Origin: Lamellibrachia columna
Taxonomy: Eukaryota; Annelida; Polychaeta; Sabellida; Siboglinidae
Direction of reading: 5' to 3'
DNA length: 64,000 nt
Assembly: GCA_963662155.1 (NCBI GenBank)
Contig: OY759261.1
Coordinates: forward strand, 69,310,169 to 69,374,168
Part shown: positions 50,798-61,517 of the stretch, piece by piece
Numbering within the stretch: position 1 is the first letter of the stretch
How the letters are laid out: every line of letters begins with the position of its first letter
Position numbers and translations under genes: made by a program
Notes under the pieces: model-generated
Database searches by the model: none
What the model saw: the letters and a program-made list of their open reading frames with translations, nothing else
Told to the model about the DNA's origin: nothing

Positions 50798-53700
50798 CTG
50801 GCGAAAAGAAGGCAGACAGGGGCAATTGACTGAGACCCAGTAGATAGTGAAACAGTTTTAACATGCAGAGAATCTCCAGCAGTCTCAAAATTGTCTAACC
50901 TGATACGTTCATACAATTCTTTACATACAATATAAACATTGAATTTTTACTCCAGTAATCATGTTATGATCAAATACATTCTGTGTAGAAAAATTTATAA
51001 AGGTTTGCAAAATAAAAAGCATGGTAATACTGATTCGTGTACAGTTGTGAAGTTAAAAAACGGCATCTTACTTGATGTGCTCGCATGGGAAACAGAACAG
51101 CAGAAATGTTTTACGAGGTGTTAACAATGTTAACATTTTTAAAAGCTAGCTAGACTTAATTTAGCATACAATTAAGTTTTTTAACAAGATTGCCATCCCA
51201 AACAACAAGTTCCAGATGGCAAAGTGGACAAGGAAGCCATTGGCTTATCGAGAGTCCAACAATTTTCTCATCTATGTGTAGCCCACCCTTATCAAATATC
51301 TGTCAATTCAGTTTTTAAACATATTCACACTACTAGCATTAACACAATCATTTGGCAGTTTGTTCCATTCATTTATCACCCTCTGTGAGAAAGAGTACTT
51401 TCTCATGTCCAACCTACACTGCTCCTTAACTAATGCTGCTTTGTGTCCTCTGGTTCTACTGCCTTCTTTAAGTTTGAAGAACATATTCCTATCAACATCC
51501 TCATAACCGTTCACTATTTTAAATACTTCTATTTGGTCTCCTCTTAGTCTCCTGGTCTCTAGTGTTGTCAAACCACATTGTAATAAGCGACTTTCATAAC
51601 TAAGGTCTATCAATTCTGGAATCATTTTGGTTGCTTTTCGTTGTATTCTTTCTAGCTTGTCTATGTCCTTTTTACGATACGGCCTCCATGCTTGAATACA
51701 ATATTCCAAATGTGGTCTAACTATTGCTTTGTACAGGGGTACAATTAGCTGTTTCTCCTTATACATGATAGTTCTCCTAATTAGCCCTAGAATTTGATTT
51801 CCCTTTGAAGCAGCAATCCCACATTGCTCTAAAACTTTCATGTCAGCACTAAATGTTACTCCTAAGTCCTTTTCTTGTGTGGTTCTACCTAGTACAGCAT
51901 CCCCCATTTTATATTCTTCGTCCATGTTTCCATGCCCTATGTGTATACATTTGCACTTCCCAAAATTGAATAACATTTGCCATTTTTCTGACCATTTAAC
52001 TAATTTATCTAGATCATCCTGTAAACTTTGTTTATCTGTATCATTTGTAACCTTTCTGAATACTTTTGTGTCATCTGCAAATCTGAGTACTTTGCTAGAT
52101 ATGTCATCTTCTAGATCATTTATATATACCTGATGCACCCTGAACACCGAAATTTCGGTGTTGGGATGTAGTGTTCATATTGATCGCCATGTGGCGCCAC
52201 GTTCATTCGCTTTGGTGTTGGTGCCCGGATGAAAACAACACGTGCAGACGTTTTGAGCCGTTTCTCGAATCGATCCGTCAATTATTAGTATTTTTGCGAA
52301 TTTTTTTAAAGTGACCGATATCTCGTCAACGTTTTACAATTCATGGTTATGATGACTATGAGCGGGCAATGCATCTTTTAGGTTTTACATCCGATAATTC
52401 GGATATAAATGACATTAGTAGCGGACAATAATAATAATAATAATTTTATTAAAATGGCAACTATAGCAGTTGAATTATACAATTGGCACAGTAAAACAAC
52501 CAATGATAATAAATTAATTAAGACAAAAATATGACTTTAAATATAAAAACTAAAAAGGTGCACGTACATCATGTTTAAAGTTATGTTTGTATATTAACAA
52601 TGTAAATATGAAGGACATAATCATAAATTAAAACTTAAAACAGGCAATACTATAGTAGAATAAATTATATGGCCTACTACTATTATGTAAAAAGTAACTA
52701 ATTTATAAATCAGTTCATAATTACTGCCAGTGTCTTAAAGCATATGGTATAAAAGAGTTCTGAAATCTTGCAGTTCTGCAACGCGGCACACAGTAAGTCC
52801 TCATGTTTCGAGTTATATACGGAGTTTCCCGGAGGGGAGGCAAAAGATGGTGTAATTTATGTGTAGATTGTTGCATGCTTATGAATAGCGTTCTACACAA
52901 CTTCTCCCTCCGGTCTGACAGCGTTGGTAGATTGGCTGCGGTGATGGCTTCGGTGTATGACTTATCTTGGAAAATGATCCGCATTGCCCGTTTCTGGATG
53001 TATTCTATCTGTCTCGTTTGCTTTTTTGTAAGGCTCGTGTGCCACACTTGGCATGCATACTCCAATACCGATCGGACGATTGAAGTGTATATGTTGATGA
53101 GATGGTGAGGGTCAATGCCGGCTCTTTTGAGAAGGATGATGAAGTATAGACGTTGCGATGCTTTTGTAGTGATTTCGTCTATGTGTAATTGCCACTTCAG
53201 GTCTTCAGATAGAGTCACACCTAGTAGACGTGTGCTGTTAACTTGTTGGATTGGTCTACCGTCGATGGTTAGCAGTGCGATGTCCGGAGTTGATTTCTTG
53301 AAGCATATCCGCAGTTCTTTCGTCTTGTCGTAGTTCAGCGCCATTTTATTACTCGCTGTCCATTGCCCGACTTCGTCTGCCGCTACTTGGAGTGAGCTGT
53401 CCATTCCGGAGGATGAAGAAGCTTCCCATATTGTGCAATCGTCGACATATTTTATATGTTCGCATACTGTTTGCAGATCATTAATATGGTGTAGGAAGCC
53501 GATTGGTCCAAATATTGTGCCTTGTGGGACACCTGCGTTGACACTGGTGTACTCCGATTTCACATTCCCGATCTTTACCCTCTGTTTGCGTTGACACAGG
53601 AAGGATGTCAGCCATTTGGTAATAAAAGTTGGAAGTCCAAGAGATGCACATTTCGTCATTAAAATGTGATGGTCGACTCGGTCAAACGCTTTGCTGAAAT

Positions 53701-56700
53701 CGACGAGAAGTATTCGTACTATGGTTCCAGGGGTCTCGACCGCGTATTTCCACTTGTGAACAAGCTCGACCAGTGCGTGTACGGTTGATGTTCCTTTGAT
53801 TGATCCATATTGCTGAGGATCAATCTGGTCCATGGTAATGTCCATTATCCACGTGCACATGAATTTCTCCAAGCACTTCGATAAAACTGGCGTGAGAGAT
53901 ATCGGGCGCAGGTCTTTCTCAATTCGCGCTGGTGGTCGAATTTTAGGCACTGGTCGGACGTCAGCGCATTTCCACAGGGCAGGCACGGTTCCTTCCCGTA
54001 TGCTGCTGTTGAATATCGCACAGACGGGAGGAGCGAGGATGACGGCGTAGTCATGTAAGATCCAGTTGGGTATCTCGTCAGGGCCGGTTGCTTTGTGTGT
54101 TTTAATTCGTGATAGTGATATGACTACTTCATCGACGTTGATGATGTAGGCATCTGGGACCGTCGTGTCGGCTCCCGGAGGTAAGAACTCATCAACGGGT
54201 AAAAGTGGTGGGAAATCTTTGGTAACAGACTCAAAGAAATCACTTATTTCGTTTGCTAGAATACTGAAGTTTCCTGAACAGTGTGTGTTAGCAAGACCTT
54301 GTAGATTGTCACAGTTGACCTTTACCCCTACAAGTTCTTTCACGCTATTCCACCATCGTTTCGGATGTTCGTTCTCAAGTGATTTGATTTTTCTTTGGTA
54401 ATACTTTCGTTGCAAAGATTTTCTGGCACGATTAACTTTATTTCTGTAATGCCTGTACAATGGTTGGACAACGACATCGACGTGTCAATGATGTGTTGTT
54501 ACTGTATTCATAGTCTTGACGTAACATTTGCAGAATTACTGCATTTATATTCCTTGAATTTTTCTTTTCCATAAGTTATTATACTACAATACGTGGTGTG
54601 CTCTGATGTATTATCAGTAGATTACATGTACCTACGAAACTTTCATTATTATGCATTTTGTGAACAGTTTTGTGTGCTTTATATGTATATATGCGATCAA
54701 CCAAAATCATAGTACTTGCATGCTAATTGTAATATTTCACAGGTAAATGCAGATATTATTATAATTTCTGTTGCTGGTCATAGAGGACATGTAGGCCTAC
54801 CTTGCAGTACCAAACTTGCCTCATTTTGTGCTTTATTGTGTCCATGAGTGACGAAATAAAACTAGATTTCGTATTTAATTTTTCACTTTGCGATTGTTTA
54901 CATATGCTAATTATATGCTAATTAGCCAGTTAATCATAACATTGATAGTGTTATTACCATTGGTAAGATAAATATTCTGTGATTCAGAATATGTATATAT
55001 TGTAAGGGTTTTGATGAATACTTTACATGTTACAGTGCATTTCATAATCCCATGGGTTGAAACAAAATCAACTCCCCCAGAAATTCAGGGCTTATCAGGT
55101 TAAAAACAGTATAGGGCCTAATACTGATCCCTGTGGTACCCCACTCAAAACCGATTTCCAGTTTGAAATCTCACCGTCTACTATTACTCTCTGTCTTCTG
55201 TGTGTAAGCCACTTTTCTATCCAGTTGATTACATCATTACCTATACCATGGGCTTTTAGTTTAAGTATCAATCTTTGGTGTGGCACTTTATCGAAAGCTT
55301 TCTGAAAATCGAAGTAGACAACATCCACTGGTGACCCATCATCTACCCACTTTGTAATTTCTTCAAAAAACACAAGAGATTGGTTAGACATGACCTTGCT
55401 TTTAGGAACCCATGTTGAGATGTATTTATTAAATTATGTTTTACAAGGAATTCCACCATGTGGTCTCTAATTAATGTTTCGAGTAATTTACTTATAACTG
55501 ATGTTAAACTCACTGGTCTGTAATTTTCTGGCTTGTTCCTCGATCCCTTCTTAAATAGTGGCGTAATGTTTGCTTCTTTCCATTCTGATGGAACTATTCC
55601 TTCTAGTGACAAGTTAAACAATTTTGCAAGTGGTGTACTAATTTGCTCAACAATTTCCTTAAGCAGTTTTGGTGGTATCCCATCAACTCCAGGTGATTTA
55701 TTATCTTTCATCTTCTTAATTTTGTTTGCTATCATTACAGGAGTTACAAATAACTGCCCTAAATGTTCCGATTTATTTCCCTCAAATTTAGTAAATGGAA
55801 CTGGAAGTGAGCTGATATCTTCTGTGGTAAATACTGAGCTGAAATACTCATTCAGGACCTCTGCCATTTGAAATCCCTCTGAAATTATGTTTCCCCTGTT
55901 GTTTTCCAGTGGTCCGACCTTATCTTGAACGTTCTGTTTACTCCTTACATAAGCATAGAAACTCTTGCTGTCATTTTTTATATTACCTGCCAATTTTTTT
56001 CAAAGGTTCTTTTAGATTTTCTAATTTCAGTTGTAGCTAGGTTAAGTGCCTCTTTGTAATTTGCATAGTCTTCATCCTTTCTGGTACACCTATAAACCCT
56101 CCACATAGTTTGCTTAAACACTATTTTTCTAATAGCTTCTTTTGACAAGTGTTTCTTTCTAGACCGTTTTCCTTGTTTTTTCAAGGGAACAAATTTATCA
56201 ATGATACTCTCAATTTCATATTTTAGAATATTCCAACATTCAATTGCGGTCTTATTCATCAGCATATTATTCCAATCTAGCTTTACTAAGTATTTTCTCA
56301 TATCTTTATAGTTACCTTTGTGGAAGTTTCTCCTATACGTTTTTTTTTTTTACTTTCTGATTTTACGTTGATGTCAAAATGTATTTGATTGTGGTCACTG
56401 TTACCCAATGGTTCATGTATTTTTACATTGTCGACTAATTCTTTTTGTGATGATAAAACTATATCTAATACATTTTCTCCCCTGGTTGGTTCTAGCATGT
56501 GCTGAGTAAGGAAGCTCTCCTGAATTAAAAATAAAAATTGTTGGTCATCACCCCCTGTACTCTAGAGATTTCCATTGTATGTGTCCATGGTTAGTTATAG
56601 TTATATATAGTTTCATTCTTTTTAATTGTTTTATCCTATTAAGTTGTTGTTGTTTTTTCTATTGCACCATATAAGAATTGTCTAGATTTTATCCTATCAT

Positions 56701-59700
56701 GATTGTTTATGTAATATTTCTATTTTTGTATTATTTATATATATATATATAATTGTCTAGATTTTATATATGTATATTTTTTATTCTATCACCATACTTG
56801 TCTTAAGTTATATTATTTTATTATTATGTACTGCACCACAGAATATAATTGTATAGATTTGGTGCTATATAAATTGATAATCATACAGCGAGGGAGGTTT
56901 CAAGTATGTCAGTTATTTTTAATTGGCGGGCTTTAATGAGGTCTCATTACTCAAAATCTAACTGCAAATATCAGCCCAAAATACTTCATACGTTGGCAGT
57001 TAATTTCTAAAATAAATATTGGTTTGTTGTACTGCAGTACAAAGTAATCACAAGACATTTTAAAAACTGGATAGCACTGATCTGTCTGTGGCAATGTTAT
57101 GCATGACGATTATTCATAAAAAAAATTATGATAAGTTGCTACTGCTTTATGTGAAAGTCCTCTACCTGTGTCAATTTGCTGATGGTCACTGTGCCATCCA
57201 AGACCTCTGTAGGTTCAGATGAACAGCCTGCTGCCTACAATGAAACATACCAAGGCTGCCAGGACGTGGTCAAATTACAAAGTACTGGTTACGATAACCC
57301 CACAAAATATAGTGCGCATAAGTACAATTATGATTTCAAGTATAATGCAGAAATCAAATAAGAACCACAGTAAAATTATCTGAAAGTCTGTGTGTATTTG
57401 TAGAGCCAGAATAAAATTCTGGAGACTAAATAGTGAGTAAATTTTACACAATTATCAACACAGAGCTACAGCACTCCAACAAAGACTGTACATTAAACTA
57501 CCAGTCATACAGTGTATGACATCAAACTGTTATCAAACCATTATCATTGGCTAAATTGTAATCCAAATTATGTGAAATATGTAATCAAATATACTTCGGT
57601 ACTTTAAGCATATTCAATGTTTTGGAACCATGCAGATCCATCCCCATTCACGACACAGCTTATATAATTATGAATAAATACCCACTAGTAGAAAACTATA
57701 TATATGTGCCAAATGGCAAATTTTGAACCTACCAATTTTATCAAACAAATACAGAAATCGTAATTTCCAAAATAGGTGGGTTTGCAACTGTTGACAACAG
57801 GTGGTTTAGCAACGGACACTTGGTAAGCAAAACATTAAGAGATTCTGAACCTGCATTGAAGTGTCATCAGTGCTGCCATCTAGATTCATCTTCTTGACGT
57901 GGAAGTGGTGCTGCAGTAGTGCCACGCACCAACTGCACTGCTCAGTGCCAGAGCTATGTGAGGACGCAGCAAACTTCACACGGAATCTTCGACTTTCATT
58001 CTGCATAAATAAGGAATAGATGCATTGACTTTGAATGGTTTGTGAGCAAAATAAACAGAATTGTTAGTTTCACAGTGGTGGTGCAATCATAGTGAATTAA
58101 TTGAAACTTTACAAAGTTTACCTCCAGCACACACAGTTGATTACCACACCTGTACTTTGTAGACAAACAGCACGCTGTTGATAACCACACCTTTACTTTG
58201 TAGACAAACAGCACTCTGTTGATTACCACACCTTTACTTTGTAGACAAACAGCACGCTGTTGATAACCACACCTTTACTTTGTAGACAAACAGCACATTG
58301 TTGATTACCACACCTGTACTTTGTAGATAAACAGCACGCTGTTGATAACCACACCTTTACTTTCTAGACAAACAGCACTCTGTTGATTACACCTTTACTT
58401 TGTAGACAAACAGCACTCTGTTGATAACCACACCTTTACTTTGTAGACAAACAGCATGCTGTCTCCTTTACTGATGCCCTTCATCCATGATCTTGCATTC
58501 CACAGTGAGTGGTTCTCCTACAAAATAATAACAATGCACCGCAACAATAAATATAGAATAAAAACATCACATCTGCATATCTTTAGTAATAATAATATGG
58601 CATGGTGGCGTTGTTTGCCACCATCATGTACAGTTTGACATATGGCTATGCGCGGAGTGTCGCTTGGACAGTTTCGTTCATTTCATTGTTCTTTCAAGAC
58701 ACAGGTATATTTGAACCAATAAGATCACGGCCACTGCTGCATTCGTAACATTCATCGCAGGTTCAAGAGCCAAACATTTCCAATTCATACACGCTCAACA
58801 GGGGTATGTTAAAGTGAAACCAATATCATAGTTTGAGGGCAGTGCACCTAAGAGTTAATAAAAGCCAATCATTTGCAACTATGATCAAAATCTCCGTTTC
58901 ACTCGGGCTGACATGTTAACTACCGGGACCGGTAACAGCTTGCGCACTCCTAAGAAACAGGTTAACCTAGACTTCTGTTGTGACTCATAAAGGACTGGTG
59001 GGTAATATTGTACAGTGTATTTAGAAAGGGTGGTATGATTTTATATAAAATACAGAACTTGTTTAATAAATATCTTGTAGTAACGACTATATCGTTTAAG
59101 GTAGTGTGCATGAGCGTGTGTGTTTGTGAGTGCATGCGTGCAGATTTTCAGAAAACTTTCGATAAAGTGCCACATCAAAGATTGTTACTTAAACTAAAAG
59201 GTATAGGCAATGATGTAATCACCTGGATAGAAAAGTGGCTTACACACAGAAGACAGAGAGTAATAGTAGATGGTGAGATTTCAAATTGGAAATCTGTTCT
59301 GAGTGGGGTACCACAGGGATCAGTATTAGGCCCTATACTGTTTTTAATATATATATAAATGATTTGGAAGATGACATATCTAGTACTCAAATTTGCAGAT
59401 GACACAAAAGCATTCAGAAAGGTTACTAATGATACAGATAAACAAAGTTTACAGGATGATCTAGATAAATTAGTTAAATGGTCAGAAAAATGGCAAATGT
59501 TTTTCTATTTTGGGAAGTGTAAATGCATACACATAGGACATGGAAACATGGACAAAGAATATAAAATGGGGGATGCTGTACTAGGTAGAACCACACAAGA
59601 AAAGGACTTAGATGTAACATTTAGTGCTGACATGAAAGTTTCAGAGCAATGTGGGATTGCTGCTTCGAAAGGAAATAAAATTCTAGGGCTAATTAGGAGA

Positions 59701-60890
59701 ACTATCACATATAAGGAGAAACAGCTAATTGTACCCCTGAACAAAGCAATAGTTAGACCACATTTGGAATATTGTATACAAGCATGGAGGCTGTATCGTA
59801 AGGACATAGACAAACTAGAAACAATACAACGAAGAGCAACTAAAATGATTCCAGAATTTAGAGACCTTAGTTACGAAAATCGCTTATTTCAATGTGGTTT
59901 GACAACACTAGAGACCAGGAGACTAAGAGGAGACCAAATAGAAGTGTTTAAAATAGTGAACGGTTATGAGGATGTTGATAGGAATATGTTCTTCAAACTT
60001 AAAGAAGGCAGTAGAACCAGAGGACACAAAGCAGTATCAGTTAAAGAACAGTGTAGGTTGGACATGAGTACTCTTTCTCACAGAGGGTGATAAATGAATG
60101 GAACAAACTGCCAAATGATTGTGTTAATGCTAGTAGTGTGAATATGTTTAAAAATAGAATTGACAGAAATATGATAAGAGCGGGCTATGCATAGATGATA
60201 AAATTGTTGGACTCTCGATAAGCCAATGGCTTCCTTGTCAACTTGCCATCTGGAACTTGTTGTTTGGGATGGCAATCTTGTTAAATGTGCTTGCTGGTGT
60301 GTTCTACCCAACTGACTCGCATGCTTAATATAAAAAGCATATTATTAATATTACAGATTTGCAGATATATATACATGCACGCATGCACGCATGCAGGCAC
60401 GCACGCTCACACACACGCACATACATGTTTAATGCAATTATCTGCTATGCAGTACTAGTGAGTAGAGATTTTTCCTTTCTATATAGCTTCTTAGAGACAA
60501 ACGTTTCTATTTTACTTTTGTTAGCCTTACATGAATGGTATCTCCTACTGTCAGGACCAGGTGACTGTCCTCAATAATGGACAAGGTTATCTCTTGTGTT
60601 GACAAACCCTCATAGAACTGAAAGTGAAACCAAGAAGATATGTCAATAATTCTGACCTCTAAATATGCTGGAATGACAGGAATTATACACTGAATGAAAC
60701 CATTAATTATATTCGACCTATTAAGCATACATGCCCAGAAAGTTTAAGTTATAAAATATATATATATGTATATATATATATATTAATATTAATACCATGT
60801 TGCATTTGGACAAGAAAGCCATTGGCTTATTGGTAAGTAAACAATTGTGTTTTAACTCTGTATTAGCACCAACCAGTATATGTGTGCGTG

Positions 60891-60932
<42 letters not shown>

Positions 60933-61517
60933 CACGCACACATATACTGGTTGTAACATTCATCGCAGTAATCAACAGAGTGCTGTTTGTCTAGAAAGTA
61001 AAGGTGTGGTTATCAACAGCGTGCTGTTTATCTACAAAGTACAGGTGTGGTAATCAACAATGTGCTGTTTGAATCCCATCAATTTTTTAATGGGATTCAA
61101 TGCGCATGGGATCAATATTCGAACCAACTGCCAGTCACTTCATCTGTCAAGTGCAAACAAGTTGTTAGAAAAGTTGGTTTGAGTGAACTACTCGTCAATA
61201 TCGAACGACATGTTTCTCAGAGCGAGGGTAGTGCTGGAATTTGACTTAAAAGTGTTTTCGAAAGAGCCTCACTGTATGATAATATGCAACACATTAAATG
61301 TATAAAAATCACGGGGCATATATGTGAGTTATGTTGTTGATTCTAAGTTTAAATTACCATTTTAGCTATTTGTTGATTTTTTAATATAATTCTTACATTC
61401 CCAACTCACTTTCCACTGTGCATCATCCTTCATGACCGACTCAGCATCCTCCGCAGTAGGATGTCCACGACTGACGAATCGCGCGTATTTCTCTAACTTC
61501 CAGTTACGTGCCGCCAT
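50624..61517 (-). CDS. REC114: REC114 meiotic recombination protein, complete, six exons
   Basis: Minus-strand exons 61410-61517, 60531-60617, 58440-58517, 57851-58000, 57166-57234 and 50624-50797, all phase 0, give 221 codons (human about 266). REC114 works with MEI4 and IHO1/Mer2 to recruit and activate SPO11 for meiotic double-strand breaks. Exons 1-4 resemble its N-terminal PH-like fold: WKLEKYARFV, FYEGLSTQEITLSI and HLVLTVGD, NHSLWNARSWMKGISKGDSM, RRFRVKFAASS with GTEQCSWCVALLQHH. The last exon carries the conserved C-terminal helix LGNFIRLCLSDSNFPAFVGE followed by VEKEL. The middle is short and poorly conserved, as usual. Identification rests on my recall of these two conserved regions, without alignment. 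The last intron (6.4 kb) holds nested transposons; exon 3's donor has seeded a minisatellite. Confidence 0.8.
51183..52130 (-). mobile_element. CR1-like LINE, 3' part (motif C to 3' end), interrupted copy A
   Basis: Minus strand: VLRFADDTKVFRKV (RT motif C, FADD), WSEKWQMLFNFGKCKCIHIG, LGVTFSADMK, QLIVPLYKAIVRPHLEYCIQ, ETRRLRGDQIEVFKI, FSQRVINEWNKLP. The 3' end shares ggactctcgataagccaatg with the copies at 59142 and 62452. Continues at 55099 after an insertion. Confidence 0.95.
52131..55098. mobile_element. DNA element inserted into CR1 copy A, itself carrying a LINE
   Basis: The CR1 sequence breaks at 52130/52131 and resumes at 55099. The insert starts CCTGATGCACCCTGAA and ends, reverse-complemented, CCTGATAAGCCCTGAA: a 16-bp imperfect inverted terminus. 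Without the internal LINE it is about 925 bp. The target duplication is unclear in the AT-rich flank (tatata / ttaa). Superfamily not assigned. Confidence 0.65.
52429..54465 (-). mobile_element. Young LINE with 579-codon open reverse transcriptase frame
   Basis: Flanked by GGACAA (52423-52428 and 54466-54471). Ends 3' in a (TTA)n tail at about 52429-52446. The frame 54460-52721 is unbroken: KTHKATGPDEIPNWIL, LRPISLTPVLSKCLEKFM, LLVDFSKAFDRVDH (motif A), NAGVPQGTIFGP (motif B), IKYVDDCTIW (motif C, YVDD), STRLLGVTLSEDLKWQLHID and VWHTSLTKKQTRQIEYIQKR. The endonuclease is missing, so it is 5'-truncated. Jockey/CR1-L2 group, but not the clade of the host CR1 copy. Confidence 0.92.
55099..56524 (-). 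mobile_element. CR1-like LINE, 5' part (EN end to RT motif B), interrupted copy A
   Basis: Minus strand from 56498: GENVLDIVLSS and LGNSDHNQIHFDI (end of the endonuclease, SDH), a linker, then KKMKDNKSPGVDGIPPKLLK, WKEANITPLFKKGSRNKPEN, YRPVSLTSVISKLLE, VVYFDFQKAFDKVPHQRLIL (motif A) and VLSGVPQGSVLGPILF (motif B). Frameshifts at about 55990 and 55390 show it is inactive. Truncated 5' near 56524. Confidence 0.93.
56525..57165 (-). other. REC114 intron 5, remainder
   Basis: AT-rich with TATATA tracts near 56735; no gene seen. Confidence 0.4.
57166..57234 (-). CDS. REC114: REC114 exon 5
   Basis: Minus-strand acceptor attgtag ending 57235 and donor gtagag. 23 codons: AAGCSSEPTEVLDGTVTISK then LTQ. 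Phase 0 both sides; supported mainly by splice sites and frame, since this linker is poorly conserved. Confidence 0.65.
57851..58000 (-). CDS. REC114: REC114 exon 4
   Basis: Minus-strand acceptor tatgcag and donor gttcag. 50 codons, NESRRFRVKFAASSHSSGTE, QCSWCVALLQHHFHVKKM: the final strand and helix of the PH-like fold with the conserved QC..CV pattern. Confidence 0.78.
58127..58460 (-). repeat. 41-bp minisatellite made from the REC114 exon 3 donor, eight copies
   Basis: gtagacaaacagca recurs at 58159, 58200, 58241, 58282, 58323, 58364, 58402 and 58443 (41-bp steps, one of 38). On the gene strand each unit reads CAACAGCGTGCTGTTTGTCT ACAAA then GTAAAG: about 22 bases of exon 3 end plus the donor and 19 bases of intron. 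The copy at 58443 is the real exon end. Confidence 0.95.
58440..58517 (-). CDS. REC114: REC114 exon 3
   Basis: Minus-strand acceptor tttgtag ending 58518; donor gtaaag. 26 codons: ENHSLWNARSWMKGISKGDS then MLFVYK, phase 0 both ends. Using any downstream repeat donor would add a stop. Confidence 0.75.
58518..59141 (-). other. REC114 intron 2, distal part
   Basis: Contains a solo terminus of the TTAA transposon (58809 onward). No gene. Confidence 0.4.
58809..58905. mobile_element. Solo end related to the TTAA element at 16107-16928
   Basis: TTAAAGTGAAACCA at 58809 equals the reverse-complemented right terminus at 16929. Farther in, catttgcaactatgatcaaaa matches catttgcaactataatcaaaa. No opposite terminus found. 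Confidence 0.55.
59142..60285 (+). mobile_element. CR1-like LINE copy C, 5'-truncated
   Basis: Plus strand: DFQKTFDKVPHQRLLLKLK (motif A), VLSGVPQGSVLGPILF (motif B), then after a frameshift LKFADDTKAFRKV (motif C) and the same C-terminal region as copy A. A frameshift near 60080 breaks the tail; the 3' end is ggcaatcttgttaa. About 94 percent or more similar to copy A by eye. Confidence 0.95.
60365..60425. repeat. (ATGCACGC)n / CACACGCA microsatellite
   Basis: Short imperfect purine-pyrimidine repeat in REC114 intron 1-2 region. Confidence 0.85.
60531..60617 (-). CDS. REC114: REC114 exon 2
   Basis: Minus-strand acceptor ctttcag ending 60618 and donor gtaagg. 29 codons: FYEGLSTQEITLSIIEDSHL, VLTVGDTIH; beta strands of the PH-like domain. 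Phase 0. Confidence 0.75.
60806..60842 (-). mobile_element. Tiny CR1 3'-end fragment
   Basis: ggacaagaaagccattggct matches ggacaaggaagccattggct at 51222, the LINE 3' end. Confidence 0.6.
60871..60952. repeat. 82-bp perfect palindrome with (AT)n centre
   Basis: aaccagtatatgtgtgcgtg plus tgtgtaca on the left is exactly reverse-complemented on the right, around an alternating AT core. Capable of cruciform or hairpin formation. Confidence 0.95.
60966..61072 (+). repeat. Inverted, displaced copies of the REC114 exon 3 donor repeat
   Basis: gtgctgtttgtctagaaagt, aaaggtgtggttatcaacag and gtgctgtttatctacaaagt repeat the 41-bp unit about 2.4 times, on the plus strand, in intron 1, opposite in orientation to the array at 58127-58460. 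Confidence 0.9.
61410..61517 (-). CDS. REC114: REC114 exon 1
   Basis: ATG at 61517; 36 codons, MAARNWKLEKYARFVSRGHP then TAEDAESVMKDDAQWK; donor gtgagt. W.LEKYARF resembles the conserved N-terminus of the family. Confidence 0.75.
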
